From the NCBI GenBank assembly GCA_905215055.1, contig CAJMOH010000003.1, forward strand, positions 1 through 64,000: DNA of 64,000 nucleotides, given 5' to 3'. Shown here piece by piece: positions 50,404-58,926 of this stretch; within the stretch, counting starts at the first letter, position 1; each line of letters begins with the position of its first letter. This DNA is from an uncultured bacterium. GTDB taxonomy: Bacteria; Bacillota; Clostridia; Oscillospirales; Acutalibacteraceae. Both the position numbers and the translations under genes were made by a program. The notes under the pieces are model-generated. The model made no database searches. It saw only the letters and a list, made by a program, of their open reading frames with translations, and had not been told where the DNA came from.

Positions 50404-51041
50404 TTCCCCCTCTTTTCCCCTGGCTGTTCTGGATGGGCGCGGGCTTTCTCGCAGGGGGGATCATGTTCAGCCAGTTGACGGCCCGTCTCCTGGCCGGGCG
50501 GAACCTGACCCAAGAAAGCGGCGACCACAACCCCGGAGCCGTGAACGCCTTTCTTCTCTGCGGCCCCGCTGTGGGGACAGCCTGCCTGCTGCTGGATCTG
50601 TTCAAAGGCTTTGTGCCTGTTTTCATGGCGAAAGGCAGCGCGGATATACGGTCGCTGCTTTTCGCGGGAGTGATAGCGGCGCCTGTGCTGGGTCACGCTG
50701 TGGGCCTGTTCAACCATTTTCGGGGCGGAAAATGTATTGCCACCGCCTTTGGGGTGCTGGCGGCCCTGGCTCCCCAATGCTGGATCGTCCTGCTGCTGGC
50801 TGGGCTGTACATTCTTTTCTCCACCGTGGTGAAGGTCAGCCCCATGACACGGCGGAGCATTCTGGTGTTCACCCTGTTTGGCGTGCTGGCCTTTGGCCTA
50901 TTGGCTTGGAGCCGGCAGTTCTCCCTGGCCCTGGGATGCGGCATGGTGGCGGCGGTGGCTGTGTACCGCCACTGGCGGGCTCTTCCCAAGGGCTCTCCCG
51001 AGGAAGGCGCGAAGAGCGCCTTAACATTGATAAAATTTTAA
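50400..51041 (+). CDS. plsY: PlsY-like glycerol-3-phosphate acyltransferase
   Basis: A 213-residue membrane protein with about five helices and the PlsY motifs: NLTQESGDHNPGAVNAF (motif 1, S-G-x-x-NPGaxN), LGHAVGLFNHFRGGKCIATAFG (motif 2, GHxxxxFxxFrGGKGva). Position 3 of the GGKG motif reads GGKC here. PlsY moves an acyl group from acyl-phosphate to glycerol-3-phosphate. Because it is in an operon with a glycolipid enzyme and a radical SAM protein, it may be a second copy devoted to a special lipid, not the housekeeping one. Its ATG overlaps the glycosyltransferase stop. Confidence 0.9.
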   Translation: MIPPLFPWLFWMGAGFLAGGIMFSQLTARLLAGRNLTQESGDHNPGAVNAFLLCGPAVGTACLLLDLFKGFVPVFMAKGSADIRSLLFAGVIAAPVLGHAVGLFNHFRGGKCIATAFGVLAALAPQCWIVLLLAGLYILFSTVVKVSPMTRRSILVFTLFGVLAFGLLAWSRQFSLALGCGMVAAVAVYRHWRALPKGSPEEGAKSALTLIKF

Positions 51042-51093
51042 TTTCATTTGTATGGATTACTCTTTTATTATTTCAGAAAGGATTAGGAAGCGT

Positions 51094-52470
51094 ATGAGCG
51101 AAAAGACCATCCCCGAAAATGTGAAGTCCTTTGTAGCCAAGCAGATCCTCCACTATCTGGACGAGGACCCGGACAAGGCCTTGCCCAACCTGCTCAGCTG
51201 GGCGGACAAATTCGACAAGGACAACCTGTTCCCCAGCCAGCGGGCGGCGTTTCACAAGGTCATCGACAACCCGGACAACAACTGGTACCGGCTGATTAAA
51301 AGCTTGTGGACCGACCTGGACGCCGGGGTGCGGAAAACCTTCTTCCAGAATTTCATCGTCAACGTAAACCTGATCGGCTTTGCCCGCCAGGAAAAGGCGG
51401 AGAAGGAGCACGGCTGCAACATTCCCTGGGCCATCCTGATGGACCCCACCTCCGCCTGCAACCTCCACTGCACTGGCTGCTGGGCGGCGGACTACGGCAA
51501 CAAGCTGAACATGAGCTACGAAACCCTGGATGACATTGTCCGCCAGGGTACGGAGCTGGGAACCTTCCTCTACATCTTTTCCGGCGGCGAGCCCATGGTC
51601 CGCAAGGCGGATATTCTAAAGCTGTGCCAGGCCCATCCCGACTGCATGTTCCTGGCCTTCACCAACGGCACCCTCATTGACGAGGACTTTGCCGACGGCA
51701 TGCTGCGGGTGAAAAATTTTGTCCCCGCCATCAGCATTGAGGGCTTTGAGGAGGCCACCGACGGACGACGGGGCCACGGCACCTATCAGGCGGTGGTGAA
51801 AACCATGCGGCTGCTGCAAAGCAAGAAGCTGCCCTTTGGCGTCTCCTGCTGCTATACCAGCCAGAACATCGACTCGCTGAGCAGCGAGGAATTTTTCGAT
51901 TCCCTCATCGCGGACGGGGCCAAGTTCGCCTGGTTCTTCCACTACATGCCGGTGGGCAACGACGCCGTCACCCAGCTGCTGCCCTCTCCGGAGCAGCGGA
52001 AAAAGATGTACGACCGCATCCGCGCCTACCGGAGCACCAAGCCCCTCTTCACCATCGACTTCCAAAACGACGGGGAGTATGTGGGCGGGTGCATCGCCGG
52101 GGGACGGCGGTACATCCACATCAACGCCAACGGGGACATGGAGCCCTGCGCTTTTATCCACTACTCCGATTCCAGCGTCTATGACAAGACGCTGCTGGAG
52201 GCTCTCAAGTCCCCGCTGTTCATGGCCTATCACGACGGCCAGCCCTTTAACGAGAACATGTTCCGCCCCTGCCCCATGCTGGAGAACCCTGGCAAGCTCC
52301 AGGAGATGGTGGAAAAGAGCGGGGCCAGGTCCACGGACATGCAGTCCCCCGAGCCCGTGGAAAACCTGACGAAGAAGTGCCAGCCCTATGCGGAGAACTG
52401 GACTCCCACCGCCGACAAGCTGTGGAGCTGCTCTCCCAAGTGTAAGGCCTGCCCTAAGCAGGCGGAGTAA
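51094..52470 (+). CDS. Radical SAM enzyme, probably acting on lipid
   Basis: A 458-residue enzyme. The helical N-terminal region (about 1-110) is followed by MDPTSACNLHCTGCWAADYG with the CxxxCxxC cluster motif near residue 125, FSGGEPMVRK (GGE motif), AISIEGFEEATDGRRG and GGRRYIHINANGDMEPCAFIHY. Further cysteines (RPCPMLENP, and the C-terminal WSCSPKCKACPK) may bind an auxiliary cluster as in SPASM-type enzymes. The start ATG at 51094 has AGGAAG 4-5 bases upstream. It is the last gene of the operon with GT28 and PlsY-like genes and ends in a strong terminator. A lipid or head-group modification is inferred from context only. Confidence 0.85.
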   Translation: MSEKTIPENVKSFVAKQILHYLDEDPDKALPNLLSWADKFDKDNLFPSQRAAFHKVIDNPDNNWYRLIKSLWTDLDAGVRKTFFQNFIVNVNLIGFARQEKAEKEHGCNIPWAILMDPTSACNLHCTGCWAADYGNKLNMSYETLDDIVRQGTELGTFLYIFSGGEPMVRKADILKLCQAHPDCMFLAFTNGTLIDEDFADGMLRVKNFVPAISIEGFEEATDGRRGHGTYQAVVKTMRLLQSKKLPFGVSCCYTSQNIDSLSSEEFFDSLIADGAKFAWFFHYMPVGNDAVTQLLPSPEQRKKMYDRIRAYRSTKPLFTIDFQNDGEYVGGCIAGGRRYIHINANGDMEPCAFIHYSDSSVYDKTLLEALKSPLFMAYHDGQPFNENMFRPCPMLENPGKLQEMVEKSGARSTDMQSPEPVENLTKKCQPYAENWTPTADKLWSCSPKCKACPKQAE

Positions 52471-52481
52471 GGATGTTACGC

Positions 52482-52527
52482 AAAATCCCCCCAAACGCTG
52501 TGTTTTCAGCGCTCGGGGGGATTTTTG
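52482..52527 (+). terminator. Terminator of the lipid operon
   Basis: AAAATCCCCCC..CGCTG/CAGCG..GGGGGGATTTTTG: a long two-part stem followed by T-run, 12 bases after the radical SAM stop. Confidence 0.9.
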
Positions 52528-52928
52528 TTTTGGGGGGTGTGTGGAGAGCCGCGTTTTGCGCATTCCCCGCTGACACCCTGCTGGACTAGCCGGCAGCTAC
52601 CACGGTTTATCCTGCTGCCCATCGGAAACTCCCACACCAATTTATCGAAATGTGGCCGGGAGTTGCTAGGTTGTCCGCTCGTTTTTATCTCTGCCAACTC
52701 GTCCACCCGGTTCCTGTTGGTGTTGGGAGATCGGTAGTTTCACGGGAAAAGGGGTTGCAAAAGAAGCTACTTCCAAGCATTCAAACTCACAGAGTATAGC
52801 CACAAGTGAGCCATACGACTTAATAAAAATTCTAACACATAATAAACCGAACATTGCTGAGAACCTTTACAATACTTATACTTTGGAATTTACACCTTCT
52901 CTTATGGACATTAAAAAAGCAGGAAAAA
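52528..52928. other. Intergenic stretch without recognisable gene
   Basis: About 400 bases. Short frames exist on both strands but none has a ribosome site or a familiar motif. Base composition shifts from GC-rich to AT-rich toward the MATE gene. Confidence 0.4.
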
Positions 52929-54251
52929 TCAAGTCTGTTCCACATTTGTAAAACCGGATTTGCGGATTTGACGTTTCATCCAACTTCCACAGCGATAATA
53001 AATGATAAAAGCGAGAGAAGTAATAATCCAGGCCACCGGATAGCTGAGAGCAACGATTTGAATATTATGCCACTGTGGAACTATAAAAGCACACCAAATT
53101 ACACGAATTCCACAAATTCCAAGGGAAGTGATGATAGTAGGTATTAAGGAGTCTCCCGTACCGCGAATAGCACCGGCAAGAATTTCAATAAAAATGTAGG
53201 TAAAATAAAACGGTACAATTGTGTGCAAAATGGTAAGACCAATCGAAATTACAGAATCGTCCTGAACAAACAGTCGAAAAACGAATTGGCCTCCGCTGTA
53301 CAAAATGAAACTAAGTGATACAGAAGACATAAAGGAAAGTCCCAATCCTACGCGAACACTTTTTCGCACCCGATCATATTTTTGCGCACCAAAATTTTGT
53401 CCTGAAAAAGTAGTAGCGGCAATTCCAAAAGCGTTAATAATCATCCAGAATAAGCCGTCAGCTTTGCTATAAGCACTCCAAGCAGCCACTGTTTTCGTAC
53501 CAAAAGAATTAATTGAGGCTTGCACAATAATGTTGGAAACACTGTACATGACGGACTGTAAGCCATTGGGAAATCCTATCTGAACAATTTTCCGGAGAGT
53601 AGCGCCATGAAATCGAATTTCGCGGAAAGATAACTTGTATTGTATGTCAGATCGAAACAGTTTTAGAAGGACAAGGCAGGCACTCAGCGCTTGAGCTAAA
53701 ATTGTGGCTATGGCTACTCCCGCTACACCCCAATGAAAAACAATGACAAATAGCAAATCTAAAACAAGATTTGTAATAGTGCAAACAACCAAAAAATACA
53801 ATGGGCTCTTTGAATCTCCTAAAGCACGTAGCAACCCAGAACCCATGTTATAAATCAAGTTTCCGATAATTCCCAGAAAGTAAATACGCATGTAGCTAAT
53901 TGCATCTGACATAACATCTTCTGGAGTTCCTGTGATTCTAAGGGCAATTGGGGTAAAAACATATCCTAGTATCATTAGGACAATTCCGCCTGCCAAACTG
54001 AAAGCTATTGCAGTATGCATAGTTCTACGGGTTTCCTCAACAGCACCCGCACCATAAAATTGAGAAGCAATAACACTACCTCCAGCAGCAATACCTACGA
54101 ACAGTCCGACCAACAGATTGATTAGTACGCTGGTAGACCCCCCCACAGCAGCCAAAGCTTCTGTGCTGATAAAATTGCCAACTACAACTGCATCAACTGT
54201 ATTATAAAGCTGTTGAAAAAAGGTACCTAGCAACAAAACAACGAAAAGCAA
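52929..54251 (-). CDS. MATE-family efflux transporter, 5'-truncated
   Basis: About 440 residues of MATE homology with 12 membrane helices: LLLGTFFQQLYNTVDAVVVGNF (first helix and loop), LGDSKSPLYFLVVCTITNLVLD, then in the second half NGLQSVMYSVSNIIVQ and AGAIRGTGDSLIPTI. The usual ~20-residue N-terminal start (a charged Met stretch and first half of helix 1) is missing: the homology begins at a TTG (54251) without a proper ribosome site, and upstream codons in frame up to 54356 are unrelated and overlap a broken rubredoxin gene. The body is AT-rich, the upstream part GC-rich. It may be nonfunctional or use a new start. Substrates would be cationic drugs or metabolites with Na+ or H+ exchange. 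Confidence 0.75.
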   Translation of the reverse strand: MLFVVLLLGTFFQQLYNTVDAVVVGNFISTEALAAVGGSTSVLINLLVGLFVGIAAGGSVIASQFYGAGAVEETRRTMHTAIAFSLAGGIVLMILGYVFTPIALRITGTPEDVMSDAISYMRIYFLGIIGNLIYNMGSGLLRALGDSKSPLYFLVVCTITNLVLDLLFVIVFHWGVAGVAIATILAQALSACLVLLKLFRSDIQYKLSFREIRFHGATLRKIVQIGFPNGLQSVMYSVSNIIVQASINSFGTKTVAAWSAYSKADGLFWMIINAFGIAATTFSGQNFGAQKYDRVRKSVRVGLGLSFMSSVSLSFILYSGGQFVFRLFVQDDSVISIGLTILHTIVPFYFTYIFIEILAGAIRGTGDSLIPTIITSLGICGIRVIWCAFIVPQWHNIQIVALSYPVAWIITSLAFIIYYRCGSWMKRQIRKSGFTNVEQT

Positions 54252-54499
54252 TCGCCCTGCCAAAGCTCGTCCCCTCGTCTGAAAAATACGAGGACTGGGA
54301 TTCGTTCTGAGAAAGCTTCTCCGACAGAGCCTGGGCTGGCTCCCCGCTAACGGCAAGGTTCTCCCCGCCCTGGGGGGTAAACAGGCTTTTGGCGGCCTTG
54401 CAGATGGGACACTGCCAAGTCTCCGACAGGCTTGGAAAAGCTCTCCTTTTCTTGGGCCTCGTCATAGACGTAGCCGCACACAGGACATACAAAATTCAT
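54202..54499 (-). pseudogene. Frameshifted rubredoxin-type gene fused to the MATE 5' end
   Basis: ATG at 54499 has AGGAG 8 bases upstream and a near-consensus promoter. It starts MNFVCPVCGYVYDEAQEKE, the first half of a rubredoxin-type iron site (CPxCG), and then goes out of frame. The next frame gives SLSETWQCPICKAAKSLF, the second CPxC half. One indel near 54430 separates them. The third frame continues into the MATE gene. So a rubredoxin-domain gene was broken and joined to the transporter. Confidence 0.75.
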
Positions 54500-54556
54500 C
54501 GCTCTGCTCCTCTCTCCACAAATAGGACAAGGGGGTTCGTGGTTGCCTCTGTGTTG

Positions 54557-54585
54557 ATTTTAGCAATTCATATATAACGTGTCAA
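54557..54585 (-). promoter_or_regulatory. Promoter upstream of the rubredoxin-MATE unit
   Basis: Minus strand: TTGACA at 54585-54580, 17-base spacer, TAAAAT at 54562-54557, with about 55 bases to the rubredoxin start. Confidence 0.75.
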
Positions 54586-54630
54586 CTGTTTTGCTTCATT
54601 TTATAAATCCTATGTAAAAAGGCGAAATGT

Positions 54631-55269
54631 CTACACCTGCAGGCACCGCACGGTGATCCGGGACTCTCCGCTCAAATCGCAGGTGAACAGTGTCAAGTCC
54701 CACTCCTCGCTGACCATGTCCGCCACCGCGGTGGCCTCCAGCGTTTCCACCACCTGGACCTCATAGGCAAAACGGTTTCCCTGCATATCGGTGAAGGTGA
54801 TGGAATCTCCGGCGTTCAGTCCCCCTATGGGGCCAAAGTGGGTGCTGTAATTGTGGCCGGCTATAGTGAAATTCCCCGTGTAGGCCGAGCCGCTGTACCG
54901 GCAGGGGGCCAGCTTCAGGTTTTGGTAGCTCCATTCGCTCATCACCGGCAGGGACAGCCCTAAAGCCGGGATCTCCAGCAGGCCGATATACCCGTTGCCC
55001 TCAATTTCCTCCACGGGCATTTCCATCTCCGGGTTGAGAAGATACTCCGGCGTTTCCTCCTCCCCACCGGCCAAGACGGCCTGGGAGAGAGAGTCCGCAT
55101 CCTGGGACTGGCTCTCTATCCGGCTGAAAACCTCTTGGAAAAGGCGCTCCGAGGCCTGCCCCGCCTGGTACGTCTCATACAGGTTGCTCCCTGTCAGCAG
55201 CAGCGCCGCCGTCAGGAAAAGCGCCCCTGCCGCCAGCAGGATATTTCCCATCCGCGTCTTACCTTTCAT
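54631..55269 (-). CDS. Sortase, probably class D/accessory, of the pilus locus
   Basis: A 212-residue enzyme with an N-terminal membrane helix (about 7-28), a Ser/Glu-rich stem, and a compact sortase domain: IGLLEIPALGLSLPVM, NFTIAGHNYSTHFGPIGGL with the catalytic His, LTLFTCDLSGESRITVRC with the catalytic Cys and Arg. There is no C-terminal helix, unlike class C enzymes. ATG at 55269 (MKGKTRMGN) has AGAGG 6 bases upstream and overlaps the pilin gene end by 11 bases. It may anchor the finished pilus to the wall, while the class C sortase polymerises it. Confidence 0.85.
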   Translation of the reverse strand: MKGKTRMGNILLAAGALFLTAALLLTGSNLYETYQAGQASERLFQEVFSRIESQSQDADSLSQAVLAGGEEETPEYLLNPEMEMPVEEIEGNGYIGLLEIPALGLSLPVMSEWSYQNLKLAPCRYSGSAYTGNFTIAGHNYSTHFGPIGGLNAGDSITFTDMQGNRFAYEVQVVETLEATAVADMVSEEWDLTLFTCDLSGESRITVRCLQV

Positions 55270-56197
55270 GGGAGCCTCTCCCTCTGCGCCGCGCCGCGGC
55301 ACCCGCAATCACCAAAGCGAGCCCCGCGCAGGCCAGCAGCGGCACCGGCCACCACAGCAGTCCCGTCTGGGGGAGCTTGGGCGGCGTTTTGCCGGGATAG
55401 GTGTTGGTCACCACAAAGAGGGTCCCCTCCTGGGTCACGGTGACGGTGTAGCCATCGGGGACGTTTGTCTCCGCCACCTGCCACCGGGAGGAAGCGTCCA
55501 AACCCTCCCAGGTGTACTCCCAGTTGTTCTCCTCGCTGAGAGCCACCGTGTCCACCACGGCGCCGTTTTCCAGCAGCTGGACAAACACCAGCTCCGGCCG
55601 CTTGGACTGGTTCCCGTTGTCCTTCCACACCTTCTGCACCTTGCGGGAAACGGTGGTGTCTGTGATTTCCTCCTGGTCGAATTTGCAGGAGGCTGTCACC
55701 TCGTACTCCCAGCCGCCGTCCTCCCCCTGGCCGGGCAAATAGAACAGCATGGGACTGGGGGTGTATACCGTGTTATCCTGGGTGTAGGACTCCCCCAAAA
55801 CCAGGTACAGCCCCGGGGAAAGACTATCAAAGGAAACCCTGCCGTCCTCACCGGTTTCCTGGGAGAGCAGGGGCGTAAGCTTATCCCGGGCCACATAGGC
55901 GTCCAAGGTCTGGGCCAGGCTGCGCAGACCGGAGCTGTCCAAGTCCTCCAGGGAGACGGGATACTGGGCAAAGTCATCCGTCAGGGCATACTCCCCCTCT
56001 TCTGTAAGGGACGCCACGCGGTAGAGAGAAAATTCCACCTCCGCGAAATCCGTTCCGTTTTCCCCGAAATATAAGGTGAGCGTGCTCTCCCTGTCCTGGT
56101 CGATGGCTTGGGCCGCGGCAGTCACAGCCAGGGCGCAGGCCAGAAGGACAAGGACGGCAAAGGTCCCCGCCCGTCCCAAGATTTCTTTCCACTTCAT
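55259..56197 (-). CDS. Accessory/basal pilin with Cna-B domain and LPQTG signal
   Basis: A 312-residue secreted protein. Signal peptide MKWKEILGRAGTFAVLVLLACALAVTAAAQA, an N-terminal beta domain (about 35-180, with SFDSLSPGLYLVLGE), a Cna-B domain (about 185-265: VSRKVQKVWKDNGNQSKRP, EENNWEYTWEGLD with the conserved Glu, DGYTVTVTQEG), then LPQTGLLWWPVPLL and a basic tail. It lies between the two sortase genes. Short length and position suggest the basal subunit that links the shaft to the wall. Confidence 0.9.
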   Translation of the reverse strand: MKWKEILGRAGTFAVLVLLACALAVTAAAQAIDQDRESTLTLYFGENGTDFAEVEFSLYRVASLTEEGEYALTDDFAQYPVSLEDLDSSGLRSLAQTLDAYVARDKLTPLLSQETGEDGRVSFDSLSPGLYLVLGESYTQDNTVYTPSPMLFYLPGQGEDGGWEYEVTASCKFDQEEITDTTVSRKVQKVWKDNGNQSKRPELVFVQLLENGAVVDTVALSEENNWEYTWEGLDASSRWQVAETNVPDGYTVTVTQEGTLFVVTNTYPGKTPPKLPQTGLLWWPVPLLACAGLALVIAGAAARRRGRGSHER

Positions 56198-56201
56198 GGG
56201 A

Positions 56202-57047
56202 TCACCCCTTTCGTTTTCTCCGCCGCAGCGGCCGCAGAATCACCACCAGAAGGGCCGCCAGCAAAATGGGCGCCCCAATCACCGGGGCCACAAACCGCGG
56301 GTCAATCTGCATGGCGTCGGCAATGATACGCATCATCCCGTCCTCCCGGTTCTCCACCCGGTGGCCCCTCACCAACAGCCGGTGGGAGTTGACCCCGTAG
56401 GGCGTGCAGGTGACCAGGGTACACAGGTCCTCCCCCTCCACAATTTCCAGCAGGGAGATATCGTCCGGCTCCACCACATGGATCTGGTCCACCTCGTAGG
56501 TCAGGGTTTCGTCCAGCACCCGCAGGGTGAAGATGTCCCCCTCGGAGAGCTGGTCCAGATCGGTGAACAGCCGGGCGGAGGGCAGGCCCCGGTGGCCGGA
56601 AATCACACAGTGGGTGCTTTCGCCCCCCACCGGCAGGGAGGACCCTTCGATGTGGCCCACACCCGTTTGCAGCACCTCATCGCTGGTGCCGTGGTAAATG
56701 GGCAGGGAAACGTCGATGCTGGGAATCTCCACATAGCCGACAACCCTGTTGCCGGACACATCCAGCAGCTCCTCATAGCGCTGATGCTCCTCCTGGGTGG
56801 GCTGGAACCGGTTGGCGTTGCCCACCAGCCCGCTGTTATAGTCCTCCGCCGCCTGCCACAAGGCTTCGTAGGTTTCATCGTCCATTTCCGCCACGGTCTC
56901 CTGGTAGGAGGCAATGGCCTGGGACTGGTGCATGGAGTTCCAGTAATCGGCCACGAAGGGATACAGCAGCAAGGACAGCCCTGCAAGAAGCACTGCCAGC
57001 AACAGTATGAGGGTCATTCTGTTTTTCTTGGAAGCTTGTTTCTTCAT
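56202..57047 (-). CDS. srtC: Class C (pilus-polymerising) sortase
   Basis: A 281-residue enzyme with an N-terminal helix (about 10-30), YVEIPSIDVSLPIYHGT, STHCVISGHRGLPSARLFTDL with the catalytic His, CTLVTCTPYGVNSHRLLVRGHR with the catalytic Cys and Arg, and a second C-terminal membrane helix (VIGAPILLAALLVVIL) with a basic tail, the hallmark of class C. It catalyses isopeptide links between pilin subunits. It sits between the major pilin and the accessory pilin genes. Confidence 0.95.
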   Translation of the reverse strand: MKKQASKKNRMTLILLLAVLLAGLSLLLYPFVADYWNSMHQSQAIASYQETVAEMDDETYEALWQAAEDYNSGLVGNANRFQPTQEEHQRYEELLDVSGNRVVGYVEIPSIDVSLPIYHGTSDEVLQTGVGHIEGSSLPVGGESTHCVISGHRGLPSARLFTDLDQLSEGDIFTLRVLDETLTYEVDQIHVVEPDDISLLEIVEGEDLCTLVTCTPYGVNSHRLLVRGHRVENREDGMMRIIADAMQIDPRFVAPVIGAPILLAALLVVILRPLRRRKRKG

Positions 57048-57131
57048 GAAGGGCTCTCCTTACTGCTGCGGCCGGGAGAGGGGCTCCCGGCGCAGCAGAA
57101 CGGTTTAAGGGTTTACATTATGTTTTTGTGA

Positions 57132-58856
57132 TTACTCGTTGTGGGATCTCATGCGGATGCGGACCACCAGCAGGATGCCGGCGCCCACCACCAGCAGGCC
57201 GCCGATGATGTAGAACAGAGTGGTGCCCATGCCGCCGGTCTCGGGAAGGGTGGCGCCCTGGTTGTTCCTTACGGTGACGTTCACAGCGCCGGTGTCAGTC
57301 TCGCCATTCACAGCGCCTTCGTTTGCCACATTGATGGTTAACGCAGTCAGAGCGGTGTTGGCAGCACCATTCCAATTCTGCCCGTTGACAGTTGTAGCCT
57401 CAATGACCAGCTGCACATCCCCTTCCAGCAGGTTGTAGCCGTTGGGGGCCTTGATCTCCATAAGATGGTAGGTGCCGTCGTCCAGGCCGGACACACCAAA
57501 GACTCCTCCAGCAGCGGATGTCATGATGACAGAGGTGGTTTGGTCAATTTCTTCCCACATTTCATAGGGGATTTGCTGATAAGTGTCGCTATCATATCCA
57601 CCCGGCAAGGCAACCCATCCAGCCAGCTTGCCGTTTTCTATGTGAGCGACTCGGGTATGTCCGCCGTTAAACAGCACAAACTCCGCGCCTTCCAGCTTGG
57701 TATCCTCATTCTCACCGTCCACCTTGGTGCCGTCCAGCTCATAGGTGAACACAATGACGGTGTCCTCTGTGGTGCGGCCCAGGCCGTCCCCGTTGGGGTC
57801 GTTGGAAAATTCCAAGTACACATCGTTGGGGTTGCCGTCCAGGCCAATCTCAGCGTTGGCATTCAGAGTTGCGTCGTAGGTCACGATGACAAAATTCCGG
57901 TTTCCTTCGTCCATATAGGGGGCAGTCTTTAAGTCCTCAAAGGCAATGGAGAAGCTGCCGCCGCCATTTTCTGTGTTCGTTGTGGTAAGGGTGTAATCCT
58001 CTCCCGCAGTAAGGGCAGTATAATCCCCCACCTCGTCATCTTTGTTTACCGCAATGTACACGTTGATGGTGTCTTCCTGCAGAGTCAGGCCGTCAGACAG
58101 GGTATCGTTGAAGATGTACTCATAGGTTTCGTAGGCGGACATGTCCGGGATGGAGCCGATGAGCTTGAAGGGAACGCTGTCGCCAATGTCCCAGTCGGCC
58201 ACGTCGTTGTATCCGTAACCGTAACCATCATCTTGCCTGAAATCCTCTTCCGAAACCTTCTTCTCCACGGTGGGAACATCGCTGTCCTTGGGCTCCATTT
58301 GCACATTGCCCAGCACCTGGACGATGTACTCGGTGGCGGTGGCAGGGTCACCCTGCAGGCTGCCGTCCTGGTCCTTCACCAGATAGTAGCCGGCGTCCAG
58401 GTTAGCAATGGTGTATACTCCATCACCAGCCATGCTTGCCGTTGCGGTATCAGACAAGAACCTGGACACCACATTGGCAAAGGCTTCTGCGTAAGTGGTG
58501 GCTGCACCGTCCAGAGCGGCGGCAATGGCCGCGGCATCCGTGGCATCATCAATATCTGCAAATTTTGTGCCAATGGTTCCATCCGCTTGCAGAGCGGCCA
58601 GCAAAGCAGCATAGCGGGTGTTATCCACACCGCTGCCCCAGGTGATGTTGGACAGGATGGGGCCTGTATCGGTCGCGTTGTCCGTGATGTCATCGGACAC
58701 ATCGCCGGCGAAGATCTGGTAAGCCTCATAGGTGTGGCCGTCTTGGTCGTTTGTGATGGTGATGGTGTAATTTCCCGCGGCGGAGGCCGGAACAGCCAGC
58801 GCCAGCACCAGCATCAGGGACAGCAGGACCGCTGCCAATTTTTTCGCTTGTTTCAT
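57132..58856 (-). CDS. Major (shaft) pilin with LPETG signal
   Basis: A 574-residue secreted protein: signal peptide MKQAKKLAAVLLSLMLVLALAVPASAA, an N-terminal domain (about 28-180, AGDGVYTIANLDAGYYLV), a likely pilin lysine motif near DVPTVEKKVSEEDF, a middle domain (about 200-390), a Cna-B domain (about 395-520: DGTKVDGENEDTKLEGAEFVL, GLDDGTYHLMEIKAPNGY with the conserved Glu), and LPETGGMGTTLFYI with basic tail. The size and composition fit a SpaA/FimA-type shaft pilin, polymerised by the class C sortase encoded next. Confidence 0.93.
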   Translation of the reverse strand: MKQAKKLAAVLLSLMLVLALAVPASAAGNYTITITNDQDGHTYEAYQIFAGDVSDDITDNATDTGPILSNITWGSGVDNTRYAALLAALQADGTIGTKFADIDDATDAAAIAAALDGAATTYAEAFANVVSRFLSDTATASMAGDGVYTIANLDAGYYLVKDQDGSLQGDPATATEYIVQVLGNVQMEPKDSDVPTVEKKVSEEDFRQDDGYGYGYNDVADWDIGDSVPFKLIGSIPDMSAYETYEYIFNDTLSDGLTLQEDTINVYIAVNKDDEVGDYTALTAGEDYTLTTTNTENGGGSFSIAFEDLKTAPYMDEGNRNFVIVTYDATLNANAEIGLDGNPNDVYLEFSNDPNGDGLGRTTEDTVIVFTYELDGTKVDGENEDTKLEGAEFVLFNGGHTRVAHIENGKLAGWVALPGGYDSDTYQQIPYEMWEEIDQTTSVIMTSAAGGVFGVSGLDDGTYHLMEIKAPNGYNLLEGDVQLVIEATTVNGQNWNGAANTALTALTINVANEGAVNGETDTGAVNVTVRNNQGATLPETGGMGTTLFYIIGGLLVVGAGILLVVRIRMRSHNE

Positions 58857-58926
58857 GATTGTTTTCTCCTTTCAGTTTGAAAGCTTTTCGGGATCGCGCT
58901 TCGAGAGGGTAAACAGGGAATTTCGC

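Noticed and set aside
52528..52928. Possible group II intron or IS fragment between the radical SAM and MATE genes
   Set aside because: No reverse transcriptase, transposase, terminal repeats or target duplication could be seen.
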